Origin: Cephalothrix simula
Lineage: Eukaryota > Nemertea > Palaeonemertea > Archinemertea > Cephalotrichidae
Assembly (NCBI GenBank): GCA_035591015.1
Contig: JAXIUW010011119.1
Coordinates: forward strand, 1-64,000
Reading direction: 5' to 3'
DNA: 64,000 nucleotides
A model generated the notes under the pieces. It was not told the DNA's origin. It saw only the letters and a program-made list of their open reading frames with translations, and ran no database searches. Positions 1 through 8,277 of the stretch are shown piece after piece; the stretch's first letter is position 1; the number at the start of each line of letters is the position of its first letter. Position numbers and translations under genes: made by a program.

Positions 1-210
1 ACCGAGCAGGGCAATTCTCTATTGCCCTGCTGGGGCAGAGCCCCTAACCCTAGCCACTTTATCAAATAACTTTGCTTACATTAACCGAGCAGGGCAATTC
101 TCTATTGCCCTGCTGGGGCAGAGCCCCTAACCCTAGCCACTTTATCAAATAACTTTGCTTTCATTAACCGAGCAGGGCAATTCTCTATTGCCCTGCTGGG
201 GCAGAGCCCT
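1..210. repeat. 83-bp tandem repeat with two hairpins per unit
   Basis: Copies begin at 1, 84 and 167, so the period is exactly 83 bp. The first two units differ by one base near their ends and the third breaks off at about 209. Each unit has a perfect 10-bp stem (AGCAGGGCAA / TTGCCCTGCT, 7-nt loop) followed directly by a second stem (GGGGC, AGA loop, GCCCC). In the third copy one pair of the second stem becomes G-T. The array touches the window edge, so more copies may lie upstream. It lies just beyond the 3' end of the minus-strand gene ending at 329. The intervening sequence is identical between copies, unlike CRISPR spacers. I see no further copy in the window. Confidence 0.9.
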
Positions 211-328
211 CTAGCACTAAATATTTTGGTGGATTGCCTTGATCAGTTGTGAAGGCAAGGTTAATTTTACGGAAGGTTTATTGAGGGCGTTTGTGCTTGG
301 TAGGCATTAAATTTATGGAAATGGAAGG

Positions 329-802
329 TTATTTAACAGCTATGTGTATATCAATTTCTGAGTCTTCTGCATCCATTTTGAAGCGGTTGTCGTAAAGTTC
401 GTAGTTTTCACGACGTTCAAAGGTATGTTTTGATTTTACGATCCATTCCATTAAATAATTAAAGCTATCAGCAACTCGGTTCAGGGGGCCACGATGCGTA
501 TAGAAGGCAAATTTACCGCCATTAATTTTTTGGGTAACAAAGCCTTGGGGAAGATCTTTGGCTTCAGAAATCATTACCGATGCCACATACCAAACTTGAT
601 TATTTTTCATTTGCTGTTTGGTTTGTGCCATCACTCCATAGTAGGTGCCGGGATTAATCTGAGCAGAAATTTTGCCATCATATTCAGAGAGCTTTTTCCA
701 CAATTCGAAAATACTAGATTTATCAGGAGAGTTGGTCTCTAGCAAAGCGCCCAAACCGGCCACTAAAAAGCTATCTTGAGTAACTATTTTAGGTTCATCC
801 AT
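329..802 (-). CDS. GyrI-like (effector-binding domain) protein, copy 1
   Basis: This 157-residue protein resembles the GyrI/SbmC-type small-molecule-binding domain found alone or at the C-terminus of AraC/MerR-type regulators. Visible family features are an N-terminal EPKIV strand, a central YYGVM segment, FAFYTHRGPL, and a C-terminal YELYDNRFK followed by acidic residues and an IDIHIAVK strand. No DNA-binding domain is present, so it is a stand-alone domain. Members bind hydrophobic ligands or inhibit gyrase; which applies here cannot be told. It follows a paralogue at 808-1278 after 5 bp, so the two are probably co-transcribed. The 83-bp repeat array lies downstream. Confidence 0.75.
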   Translation of the reverse strand: MDEPKIVTQDSFLVAGLGALLETNSPDKSSIFELWKKLSEYDGKISAQINPGTYYGVMAQTKQQMKNNQVWYVASVMISEAKDLPQGFVTQKINGGKFAFYTHRGPLNRVADSFNYLMEWIVKSKHTFERRENYELYDNRFKMDAEDSEIDIHIAVK

Positions 803-807
803 CTAGC

Positions 808-1278
808 TTATTTTATAGGCATCAAAATATCAAACGCTGACTGCGGGTCTTCGTGCTTATAGCGTTCATCGTAAACTTCGTAGACTTCACGCGGATCAAA
901 TTCATATGGCGAAGCATCAATCCAATCTACTACTGTTTGATAACTTTGTAGAACTTTATCCGTTAGACCATAGTGGGTATACAGAGCATATTTACCTCCG
1001 CTAACCCGCTTGATAACCATTCCAGCACTTAGCTCAGATTCTGATTCAATTCCAACACAGGCTGAGTAGGTCATTATATTATCTTTGAATTGCTGGGGTG
1101 TTTGCTCGCATATTCCATAGAATATCTTTTGCTCGTTCTGGTCGTGGTTATATTTATTGAAGAAATTTGTCCAAATGTCATTCATCTGGCTTTGGGCGGG
1201 TGGTATAGAAAAATCATCTTCTATACCCATGGCCAAAAACGGTCCACGTTCAACTATTCTTGGTTCATTTGTACTCAT
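808..1278 (-). CDS. GyrI-like (effector-binding domain) protein, copy 2
   Basis: A 156-residue paralogue of the protein at 329-802, sharing the EPRIV start, YGICEQTPQQFKDN centre, YALYTHYGLTDKV segment and YEVYDERYK plus IDILMPIK C-terminus. It is the same stand-alone GyrI-like fold, with no helix-turn-helix. The two copies have diverged well beyond a recent duplication. It is the upstream gene of the pair and is separated from atpC by about 220 bp, which hold a short inverted repeat at 1467-1496 (TTAGGC / GCCTAA). Function is unknown; ligand sequestration or modulation of a regulator or gyrase is inference from the family. Confidence 0.75.
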   Translation of the reverse strand: MSTNEPRIVERGPFLAMGIEDDFSIPPAQSQMNDIWTNFFNKYNHDQNEQKIFYGICEQTPQQFKDNIMTYSACVGIESESELSAGMVIKRVSGGKYALYTHYGLTDKVLQSYQTVVDWIDASPYEFDPREVYEVYDERYKHEDPQSAFDILMPIK

Positions 1279-1498
1279 AAATAATCTCTTAGTTTTATTA
1301 GCAGCTTAAAGCACTCGTACTAAACTGTAATTATGCAACCGCTTATTTTAGTACAGTAGAAATCGTTACCGCTAACGCCGACTGAGGCCATCTGCGATTA
1401 GCATTTAGAACGACTATCACAAACTGGCTTACACAGCACTAAATCATGGTTAAGCTCCACACAGCTTAGGCACTCTTTGTAGGGGTCGCCTAAAGTCA

Positions 1499-1909
1499 TC
1501 AAGAAAGCTGCATCCTGATCATAGCACGGCGCAGTTTTTGGTTAAGCACTTCTACAGAGGCAGAGTCGTAATTGCCCGGTGCAGAAACACTTTGTAATTT
1601 TGATGAAGAGCGATCCTGGCTTCTGCGGACGCGATCAAAGTCTATTTGATCAGGTAATTCGGCCATCTTGACCAAAACGCTTACAGTGTCGCCATAAACC
1701 TGCAAAAAACCGTAATGCGCCGCTATTTTGTAGGTTTTGCCGTCTTTTTGATACTTCACTAGACCACTAGACAAAGTAGTCATTAGCGGTGCGTGATTGG
1801 GAAGGATTCCTAGCTCGCCTTGAATGCCCGGCAAGGTTATCGCCGTTGCATAAGTATCAATTACCTTGCGCCGATTAGTACAGACTTGCAATCGTAAACT
1901 ATCGCTCAT
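1499..1909 (-). CDS. atpC: F1Fo ATP synthase epsilon subunit
   Basis: A 136-residue protein with the epsilon/delta N-terminal beta-sandwich signature: LRLQVCTNRRKV, then LPGIQGELGILPNHAPLMTTL, followed by HYGFLQVYGDTVSVL. A helical C-terminal arm (residues about 90-136, LNQKLRRAMIRMQ) follows. In F1 the subunit contacts gamma and the c-ring and can inhibit ATP hydrolysis. It normally ends the atp operon behind atpD. Here its neighbours are an ABC permease upstream and GyrI-like genes downstream, with no other atp gene in the window. Length fits the family, and I see no sign of decay. Confidence 0.9.
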   Translation of the reverse strand: MSDSLRLQVCTNRRKVIDTYATAITLPGIQGELGILPNHAPLMTTLSSGLVKYQKDGKTYKIAAHYGFLQVYGDTVSVLVKMAELPDQIDFDRVRRSQDRSSSKLQSVSAPGNYDSASVEVLNQKLRRAMIRMQLS

Positions 1910-1998
1910 AACAACTTTGTCTTAAATCTCTATACGAAAATCTATCTGGGTAATACTGAGCCAAGAGTAGCAATAAGTAGACACTAATGCAAGCCAAC

Positions 1999-2784
1999 TT
2001 AGCTGGTTTCTAATCTTCTAAAATATATTATTTGAGCCAACAAAAGCACAATTAGGCTGGGAACAGACGTATTGATGACAATTTCCCAATCCCACTTAAA
2101 GGGCAGGCCTTTGCCTATTTTTTCGATAACGCTTAGGCCAGCATGGATGTGAGTATAAAAGATATACTCTGCAAAATCAACAGCTTCACCAAGACCTCCT
2201 AAAACAACACCCAACAGCACAGCACCACCAACCGCTGGTCCTGATGCGTTGAAAAATATGCCGAATAGCTGACTCATAGACACCAGTGCCGGCAGGGCAA
2301 CTAGAGTTAGTCCCATGGCGATTGCAATAGATTTCCAGACGTAATCTGCCTCAAAAATTTGCACTCCTTGAATATATAAATCACCCAAACCAAATAAAGC
2401 GGCTACCAAAAGACCATCAATGATTGCGGTAAACAGTAATACAGTAACTGCTAGGGCGCACAGAAAAATAAATTTAGATAAAACAATGCTATCACGTTTA
2501 ATGGGCAGCATTAATAGCGTTTTAAGTGTTCCGTAGGCACGCTCTTGCGAAAATGACATTCCGCCAGCAATAAGAATTAAAAAAGTTAAAAAGCGCAGTG
2601 TATTGCTCATTGAACTAGCCCAAATTGTGAGGCCAGACTCTTGGGCAAGAGCTAGCTCTGGCGGATTTAAATAGCTAGCTAAAGTAGTTAGTATTGCTAA
2701 CAAGCTAACCAAGACCGTTAAGGTCACCATAAATTTACTTGATAAGAACTTGGTTAGTTCTAGCTTAATCAGCGCGATAATCAT
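1999..2784 (-). CDS. ABC-2 type transporter permease
   Basis: A 261-residue integral membrane protein with about six hydrophobic segments. The N-terminus (MIIALIKLELTKFLSSKFM) and the motif SFSQERAYGTLKTLLMLPI around residue 80 are typical of ABC-2 permeases, where this region couples to the ATPase. It overlaps the upstream ATPase gene (2781-3500) by 4 bp, so the two form one exporter. The substrate is not evident. Relatives export drugs, antibiotics, polymers or lipids, or act in ABC modules of unknown cargo. Confidence 0.85.
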   Translation of the reverse strand: MIIALIKLELTKFLSSKFMVTLTVLVSLLAILTTLASYLNPPELALAQESGLTIWASSMSNTLRFLTFLILIAGGMSFSQERAYGTLKTLLMLPIKRDSIVLSKFIFLCALAVTVLLFTAIIDGLLVAALFGLGDLYIQGVQIFEADYVWKSIAIAMGLTLVALPALVSMSQLFGIFFNASGPAVGGAVLLGVVLGGLGEAVDFAEYIFYTHIHAGLSVIEKIGKGLPFKWDWEIVINTSVPSLIVLLLAQIIYFRRLETS

Positions 2785-3500
2785 GGACTTACCTCAGAAA
2801 TATTGGCAAATGTTTGCTTAACCTTATCAATGCCGTCTTCGGTGTCGGTTAAGTTTTGGTCAAGAATAATGCGTCCTTTTTCAATGACTAAGGCACGAGA
2901 ACACAGAGCATCTACTTCATCAATCATATGTGAGCAAATAAGTGCTGTCATGTTATGAGTATTTCCCAATTCAAGAATTATTTTGTGTATTTGCATTCTG
3001 ACAACGGGGTCAAGACCATTGGTGGGTTCATCTAAAATAATAAAGTCTGGTTTATGAACAAAGGCACCTGCTAGCCCCAATCTTTGCTTCATGCCCATTG
3101 AGTAATTGCCGAAAGGCACGTCAATGTCATCATGCAGCCCTACAGCTTTAATGGCTTCAACAATATCATTTTCAGAAATACCGTAGGCCGACTTATATAT
3201 AAATAAATTTTGCACCGCATTAAGCTGAGGATAAAAGGCTGGAGCTTCAATCATAGCACCTATTTTATTGCGTAATGATGCCCTTGATTTACGTAGATCC
3301 TGAGACAAAAGCTCAACATTGCCTTCAAAGCGTTTAATTAGGCTACACAGTATTTTAAGAGTAGTAGATTTACCGGCACCATTTTGCCCCAGTAAGCCGA
3401 TACGCTCACCACGCTTAATAGAGAATGACACTCCCTGCAACGCCTTGCGTTTTCCATAGGTTTTGTGGACATCGGATAACTTGAGGACAATTTCACTCAT
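2781..3500 (-). CDS. ABC transporter ATP-binding protein
   Basis: A 239-residue nucleotide-binding subunit with an intact Walker A (GQNGAGKST, about residue 38), a signature variant YSMGMKQRLGLAGA, Walker B with catalytic glutamate (FIILDEPTNGLDP), and the H-loop ICSHMIDE. The MGMKQR signature is characteristic of the ABC-2/drug-exporter (CcmA) ATPase family. It is the first gene of a two-gene unit, overlapping the permease by 4 bp. A stretch of 685 bp without genes lies upstream and presumably holds the promoter. Confidence 0.9.
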   Translation of the reverse strand: MSEIVLKLSDVHKTYGKRKALQGVSFSIKRGERIGLLGQNGAGKSTTLKILCSLIKRFEGNVELLSQDLRKSRASLRNKIGAMIEAPAFYPQLNAVQNLFIYKSAYGISENDIVEAIKAVGLHDDIDVPFGNYSMGMKQRLGLAGAFVHKPDFIILDEPTNGLDPVVRMQIHKIILELGNTHNMTALICSHMIDEVDALCSRALVIEKGRIILDQNLTDTEDGIDKVKQTFANISEVSP

Positions 3501-4185
3501 TTCAATCTTTGCTGATAGATTAATAATCGGGCTAACCAGTCTTAGAACATTTCAATTTAGCGGATTTGTAGCCATCGTTCAATTAGCTGTTTATATAGCC
3601 ACATAATTAATTATTCAATTAGTTATTTAATTAGCTATATTGATAAACTATGTTAATACTTATTAATAAACACTCTCACAGTAGTTCAAAAGCCTTAGCT
3701 GTTCACGATAGATTGGTAGCACTATACTGATGATAACCCTTGGCAATAAGTTCTAACAATAGTTTTGACACTGCAATATTTTTTAACATTTAACACACAG
3801 CGACTGCATCTTACACTTTACAACTTATGCGCTGGACAAAGTTTTATAGTCGTGATTGTTTTGAATAGATGCATGCTTGAAGGTTTTATCTGCCGCTAAA
3901 ATAAGAGGGTAAATTCGTCATGAACATTCTAGCATCATTATTCTGTTAGAATTATTTTGGCACGATTGTTCTCTAAGGCTTATTATGTATTCGCATCAAG
4001 TAGTTAGTTGGTTCTATTCTATAATCTTCTTCAATAGTGGATGATTCACCTTGCACCACCAAGCAGTTTGTTTAAGCAACTATTATTATATTATTACTCA
4101 CAATTAGCTGCGGGTTCAAGCCGTGCTTTATGATAACAGCAAAGCAGATTTAGCTATAACTGTTCTAAAACATAGTTTGCCTCAC
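3501..4185. other. Intergenic region, AT-rich, no gene seen
   Basis: No credible ORF or RNA gene. It contains short degenerate tandem repeats, for example around 3605-3640, where ATTAATTATT / AATTAGTTAT / AATTAGCTAT units follow one another at 10-11 bp. A T-loop-like stretch near 4108-4130 does not fold into a tRNA. The region separates the ABC ATPase start from the 3' end of the adenosyltransferase gene. Confidence 0.6.
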
Positions 4186-4740
4186 TTAGAGACGACTTTT
4201 CCAAATAATATCAGCATGGCCAGTCTGGCTATTTGCCCAACGACCCAGCACAAACATAAAGTCTGACAACCTATTTAGATAAGCTACAAGGCCGGCATCA
4301 TCAGTGTCGGTATGCCTTAGAGCAATCAGCCGGCGTTCAGCTCTTCGAGCTAGCGTTCGACAGTGATGCAGTTGCGCCGCCAGCAATGTTCCGCCGGGTA
4401 GAATAAATGCTTTAAGCGGTTCTAAATCATCTTCGCAGGCATCTATTTGCTGCTCTAGCTTGAGGGTGCTGTTTTGTAGGTTAATCTTATGCTTACCGGC
4501 AGAGCTAATCATTGCTCCAATCTCAAATAGATGTTGTTGAACATCGGTTAGTAGGGTAACTACCATAGTTTGCTGTTCTTTTGGTAGAGCTTGGGGCAAA
4601 GCTAAGGTTACGCCAATTAGGCTATTTAGCTCATCAAGTGCTCCCAAACATTCAAAAATTGGTTCGCTTTTGCTGATATTATGCTTGCCTATCAGACTAC
4701 TTAGACCTTTATCACCGCTTTTAGTGTATATTTTAGCCAT
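4186..4740 (-). CDS. pduO: Cob(I)alamin adenosyltransferase, PduO type
   Basis: A 184-residue PduO/MMAB-type ATP:corrinoid adenosyltransferase. It transfers the 5'-deoxyadenosyl group from ATP to cob(I)alamin to make adenosylcobalamin. Diagnostic features are the N-terminal ATP loop IYTKSGDKGLSSLIG and GALDELNSLIG, plus the conserved basic helix HCRTLARRAERR and the C-terminal YLNRLSDFMFVLGRW. Length is normal for bacterial members. It is transcribed divergently from the heptosyltransferase gene at 4760, with only about 20 bp between starts, so promoter elements for each must lie inside the other's 5' region. No other cobalamin gene is in the window. Confidence 0.93.
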   Translation of the reverse strand: MAKIYTKSGDKGLSSLIGKHNISKSEPIFECLGALDELNSLIGVTLALPQALPKEQQTMVVTLLTDVQQHLFEIGAMISSAGKHKINLQNSTLKLEQQIDACEDDLEPLKAFILPGGTLLAAQLHHCRTLARRAERRLIALRHTDTDDAGLVAYLNRLSDFMFVLGRWANSQTGHADIIWKSRL

Positions 4741-4759
4741 TTAACTATCGCAGAGCATT

Positions 4760-5755
4760 TTGAAGATCTTTACCCATAACGATGGTACACCAAAAATTGA
4801 GCAACCGCAGAAAATTGTGGTGCGCATGCCCAATTGGCTGGGAGACTGCATAATGAGCACGGTGTTTCTAAGTGAATTACTTAGTGCATTCAATGCTATA
4901 ACCATAGATTTAATTCTTAAACCCGCCCTGCATGACTTACCCCTACCGCATCGTGGAACAGTGTTGATTTTTGACAAGCATAAAACTTCGCTGAATGCCT
5001 TTGCTAAAGAACTTAAACGTAGAGACTACTCGCATATGTTTATTTTGCCACCCAGCCTATCATCGGCATGGATGGCGTGGCGCAGTGCTATTCCGTGGCG
5101 TATTGGTTTTAAGGCTAATGCTCGTGGGGCATTGCTGAACCCTGCCCTAAACCTGAATGTTGGGCATCTTGTTGATGAGTATTGTCAGCTACTTAGTGCA
5201 GTTGATATAGCCCCCAAGATTGGTGGTGAGGTGTTTCTTGAAAATGTGCATAGCCCGATTGATTGCAATCTACCTTCTGAATATGTGGTTATAGCAGCTG
5301 GTGCCGAATATGGTGCAGCTAAACGCTGGCCTAGTTATGCCCAACTAGCGAAGCGACTAGTTAAAGAAGGGCATAACATCGTTTTTTGCGGTCTAAATGG
5401 TGATTTGCCAATTGGTCTCGGTCGCCATCCTCACTATTATAATCTATGCGGGCAAACTACATTGCCACAGCTCAGCGGTGTACTGGCCAAGGCCAAGGCC
5501 GTGATTAGCAATGATTCAGGGATTATGCACATGGCTAATGCGCTAAAAGTGCCTCAAGTGGCTTTGTTTGGGCCAACTAGCCCCGACTGGGTTAAGCCTC
5601 GTGGTGGTAAAGCGCAGATTTTGTATAGGGCAGAGTCTTGCTCACCTTGCTATAGGCGTGAGTGTCCGTTAGGGCATCAGCGTTGCCTAAAAGAGATTAC
5701 TATTGAAAGCGTTGCTCAGGCCTTGCATGAAGTCTTAAATCGCTCTAATAACTAG
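4760..5755 (+). CDS. ADP-heptose:LPS heptosyltransferase-like glycosyltransferase (GT9)
   Basis: A 331-residue GT9 family protein, nearest to WaaF/RfaF, which adds a heptose to the LPS inner core at the cytoplasmic face of the inner membrane. Visible features are VVRMPNWLGDCIMSTVFL near the N-terminus, the middle AGAEYGAAKRWP donor-site segment, and NDSGIMHMANALKVPQVALFGPTSP near residue 255. The open frame begins with TTG at 4760 and no clear Shine-Dalgarno site. GTG codons near 4816, just before VRMPNW, are an alternative start. No other LPS core gene is adjacent. Confidence 0.85.
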   Translation: MKIFTHNDGTPKIEQPQKIVVRMPNWLGDCIMSTVFLSELLSAFNAITIDLILKPALHDLPLPHRGTVLIFDKHKTSLNAFAKELKRRDYSHMFILPPSLSSAWMAWRSAIPWRIGFKANARGALLNPALNLNVGHLVDEYCQLLSAVDIAPKIGGEVFLENVHSPIDCNLPSEYVVIAAGAEYGAAKRWPSYAQLAKRLVKEGHNIVFCGLNGDLPIGLGRHPHYYNLCGQTTLPQLSGVLAKAKAVISNDSGIMHMANALKVPQVALFGPTSPDWVKPRGGKAQILYRAESCSPCYRRECPLGHQRCLKEITIESVAQALHEVLNRSNN

Positions 5756-5916
5756 TATTATTTTTTGAATAGCCTAGCTATGGCATCACCATAAATACTA
5801 GTGGCAAGCATCTACATCTAGTCGTGCTGGATATTTAGCCTTGGTATGTTTCTGGCAATAATTAAAATGATTGCAATGATTGAAATAGAGGGCTATCGGC
5901 GAGCAAGTAGTGCAAA

Positions 5917-5955
5917 AGAAAAAAGCCCTCCCCGCATCCATGGAGAGGAGGGCTT
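5917..5955 (-). terminator. Intrinsic terminator of the ftsI run
   Basis: Read on the minus strand, AAGCCCTCC pairs with GGAGGGCTT around a loop containing CCATGG and runs into six T residues. It is the strongest terminator I see in the window. It lies about 190 nt past the ftsI stop, and a convergent gene ends at 5755. A 10-codon ORF (5983-5954) abuts its 5' arm; see findings. Confidence 0.85.
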
Positions 5956-6114
5956 AGCGTCCACACGATGCGCATTGTGTCATAAATAAAATATTGAGTC
6001 AATTAAATAAGTGGCTAAGTAGCTATTTGAAGTTTCCAAATAACCGCATTCACGTACTTATGACTATATTGATGATTATATTAATGGCCACAGCTTAGTG
6101 ATTTATTTGAGGTG

Positions 6115-6141
6115 GTTGAGATAGTTGAAATAGTTGAGATG
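6115..6141. repeat. 9-bp tandem repeat, three copies
   Basis: GTTGAGATA, GTTGAAATA and GTTGAGATG lie head to tail just downstream of the ftsI stop codon. It is one of several short-period repeats in intergenic spacers of this window. Confidence 0.7.
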
Positions 6142-6148
6142 ATACCCT

Positions 6149-7945
6149 CTATTCTTTTGGCCAAACACCAAGTATGGGCAGGGTTTCAGTTACTATTTGC
6201 TTAAATACTGGTGCCGCAACAATTCCGCCGTAGCGTCCCTTTTCAGGCTCTTCAACAATAACTAAAACGGTGATTGCTGGGTCATCAGCAGGCACGAAGC
6301 CCACAAAGCTACTAATTAATTTTGTATCTGAGTAGCCATGGGCTTGAATATCGTACTTTTCGGTGGTGCCCGTTTTGCCAGCCACGGCAAAGTTTTTAAG
6401 CATGGCATTTTTACCCGAACCCTGTTCAGAAACAACGCTGGTCATAAACTTGGTAATAGTGTGTGCGGTGGTCGATTTAATCGTTCGGAGGAGCATCTGA
6501 GGTTGATTGTCAAAGACCACCTCGCCAGCACTGTTAATGATGCGCTTAACGATAATCGGCTTCATCAACTTGCCCCCGGTAGCAATAGAGTTAATGGCCG
6601 TAATCAATTGTAGCGGAGAGACCAGCAGACCATGCCCAAATGACATCGCTGCCTGATCAATTGCCGTCCATTTTTCAGGTGCCAGCACATAGCCCTTGGC
6701 TTCGCCGGCTAGGACTTTACCAGTATTATCGGTGAATATTCCAAGACGCTGCCCAAAGCCAAACAGATTGATATAACTATAGAATTCGTTGGAGCTAATA
6801 TTTTCGGCAATCAATGACATGCAGATATTAGAAGAGACTTTAAGAATTTCTTCGGGTTTCAGTATGCCGTGGGGGGCAGTATCATGAATAATGCTGTCGT
6901 AGTATTCTAGTGCGCCTTGCTGGCAGTCAAACTGGTCTTCGGTGCTGATTGCCCCTAAATCAAGCGCAATGGCCATAGTGATGGCCTTAAAGGTTGACCC
7001 CGGCTCATAACCTCCAATAATGGCTTGATTGAGGAATAGCTTAGGATCATAGTCGGCAAAATGATTAGGATTATAGTTTGGATACTGCGCCATAGCCAGC
7101 AGTTCACCGCTTTGAGAGTTCATTACCAAGGCCTTAGCAGACTTAGCTTGCCATTTTTTGGCGGCGTTCTTTATGGCAGTCTCTACGATGTGCTGAATGC
7201 CAGAATGAATAGTTAGCTGTAGACTATTGCCCGTTCTTAGAGCATCCCAGCGGTTTTGGTAGTCACGACCAAGGTTGTCAAAAAAGATTAGCTCTTTAAT
7301 TTCTGCGCCAGATAATTGTGTGTTGTAGGCATATTCTAATCCTTCAAGACCGTTGGCATCCATGCCTGTGAAGCCTAGTAAGTTTGATTGCTGATTTTGT
7401 TGCGGATAAAATCTGCTCCACTCCCAGATAATTCCTAAACCGGGCATTTTTGCAATGGATTGCGCCGTGGCACTGGTTATAGATTTATCCTGACGCTTTA
7501 ACCACACAAAACTGCGCTCAGAGTTTAGCTTTTTCTTTAATTCAGACTGAGGTAAGCCCAGCAGAGGCGCCAAATAAGCACTGGTGGCTGTGGCATCTTC
7601 AATAAGCTGCGGATGAGCGTAGAATGATGGCGAACGCATTGATGCAGCTAGAGTTTTTCCCAAGCTATCATAAATAGAGCCTCGCTGTCCCTTAACCACT
7701 AACACACGCTGTGATTGATTTTGAGACAATGACAATAGCTTGTCGTGCTGCACTATTTGTAGGTCAATAGCACGAACAAGTAGCACCAATAAGCACATGG
7801 TCAACAAGCCCAAAATTAGAATTGCACGGGGCTTAAAGTTGGGCAGTTTGACTTGAAAAGTTGCGTACAAGGCCGATCTATTAAAAGTTGAACCTTGTGC
7901 TTTAGCTTTGGAAGATGCTGATTTGTTCGCCACTGATTTATTCAT
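6149..7945 (-). CDS. ftsI: Peptidoglycan transpeptidase FtsI (PBP3)
   Basis: A 598-residue class B penicillin-binding protein that cross-links septal peptidoglycan. It has a cytoplasmic N-terminus and one membrane anchor (about residues 40-63), then the dimerisation/pedestal region. The transpeptidase domain carries SxxK in PGSTFKAIT (about 316), SxN in VSSNICMSL (about 372) and KTG in AGKTGTTEKY (about 522). It overlaps ftsL upstream by 8 bp and is the last gene of an rsmH-ftsL-ftsI group. murE, murF, mraY and the rest of the usual dcw cluster do not follow; instead there is a terminator. Length is typical. Confidence 0.95.
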   Translation of the reverse strand: MNKSVANKSASSKAKAQGSTFNRSALYATFQVKLPNFKPRAILILGLLTMCLLVLLVRAIDLQIVQHDKLLSLSQNQSQRVLVVKGQRGSIYDSLGKTLAASMRSPSFYAHPQLIEDATATSAYLAPLLGLPQSELKKKLNSERSFVWLKRQDKSITSATAQSIAKMPGLGIIWEWSRFYPQQNQQSNLLGFTGMDANGLEGLEYAYNTQLSGAEIKELIFFDNLGRDYQNRWDALRTGNSLQLTIHSGIQHIVETAIKNAAKKWQAKSAKALVMNSQSGELLAMAQYPNYNPNHFADYDPKLFLNQAIIGGYEPGSTFKAITMAIALDLGAISTEDQFDCQQGALEYYDSIIHDTAPHGILKPEEILKVSSNICMSLIAENISSNEFYSYINLFGFGQRLGIFTDNTGKVLAGEAKGYVLAPEKWTAIDQAAMSFGHGLLVSPLQLITAINSIATGGKLMKPIIVKRIINSAGEVVFDNQPQMLLRTIKSTTAHTITKFMTSVVSEQGSGKNAMLKNFAVAGKTGTTEKYDIQAHGYSDTKLISSFVGFVPADDPAITVLVIVEEPEKGRYGGIVAAPVFKQIVTETLPILGVWPKE

Positions 7946-8237
7946 AGGTTAGGCTTTGCTGAGGTCTTTCAAGACCAAGCCGACGGCTTAGTTCGGCCAC
8001 ACGTTCGGGGCGTGATAGATATTCAAATTCTATTTCTAGGGGTGCCGCTACGTTCTCTAGTTGCCGTTTCTCACTTTCTAAATCGGCATTAGAGCGTGCT
8101 AGGTCAAGATTAACATGCCTTATCAAGACCAATACAAATGATAGGCATATAACTATTATCACCGAGATAATAATTAATTTTACATTTTTAAGGCCAGATA
8201 ATGGCGTTTTTTTTAGATGCCGAAGATCTTGTTTCAT
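7938..8237 (-). CDS. ftsL: Cell division protein FtsL
   Basis: A 99-residue bitopic membrane protein: a short basic cytoplasmic tail, one transmembrane segment (about residues 20-42, VKLIIISVIIVICLSFVLVL) and a periplasmic coiled coil (LDLARSNADLESEKRQLEN) ending in the ERVAELSRRLGL motif typical of FtsL/FtsB-like proteins. It works with FtsB and FtsQ to activate the FtsW-FtsI synthase at the septum. Its position between rsmH and ftsI with an 8-bp overlap supports the name, since sequence alone is weakly conserved in this family. Confidence 0.88.
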   Translation of the reverse strand: MKQDLRHLKKTPLSGLKNVKLIIISVIIVICLSFVLVLIRHVNLDLARSNADLESEKRQLENVAAPLEIEFEYLSRPERVAELSRRLGLERPQQSLTYE

Positions 8238-8277
8238 AATCTAAGATAGCGCATAGAGTACTATATTGAATACTTTT

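Noticed and set aside
1-210. CRISPR array
   Set aside because: The sequence between the hairpins is the same in each unit, so there are no spacers. The 83-bp unit is a plain tandem repeat.
4090-4150. tRNA-like T-loop (GCGGGTTCAAGCCG)
   Set aside because: Flanking sequence does not form a T-stem of the right length, an anticodon arm or an acceptor stem.
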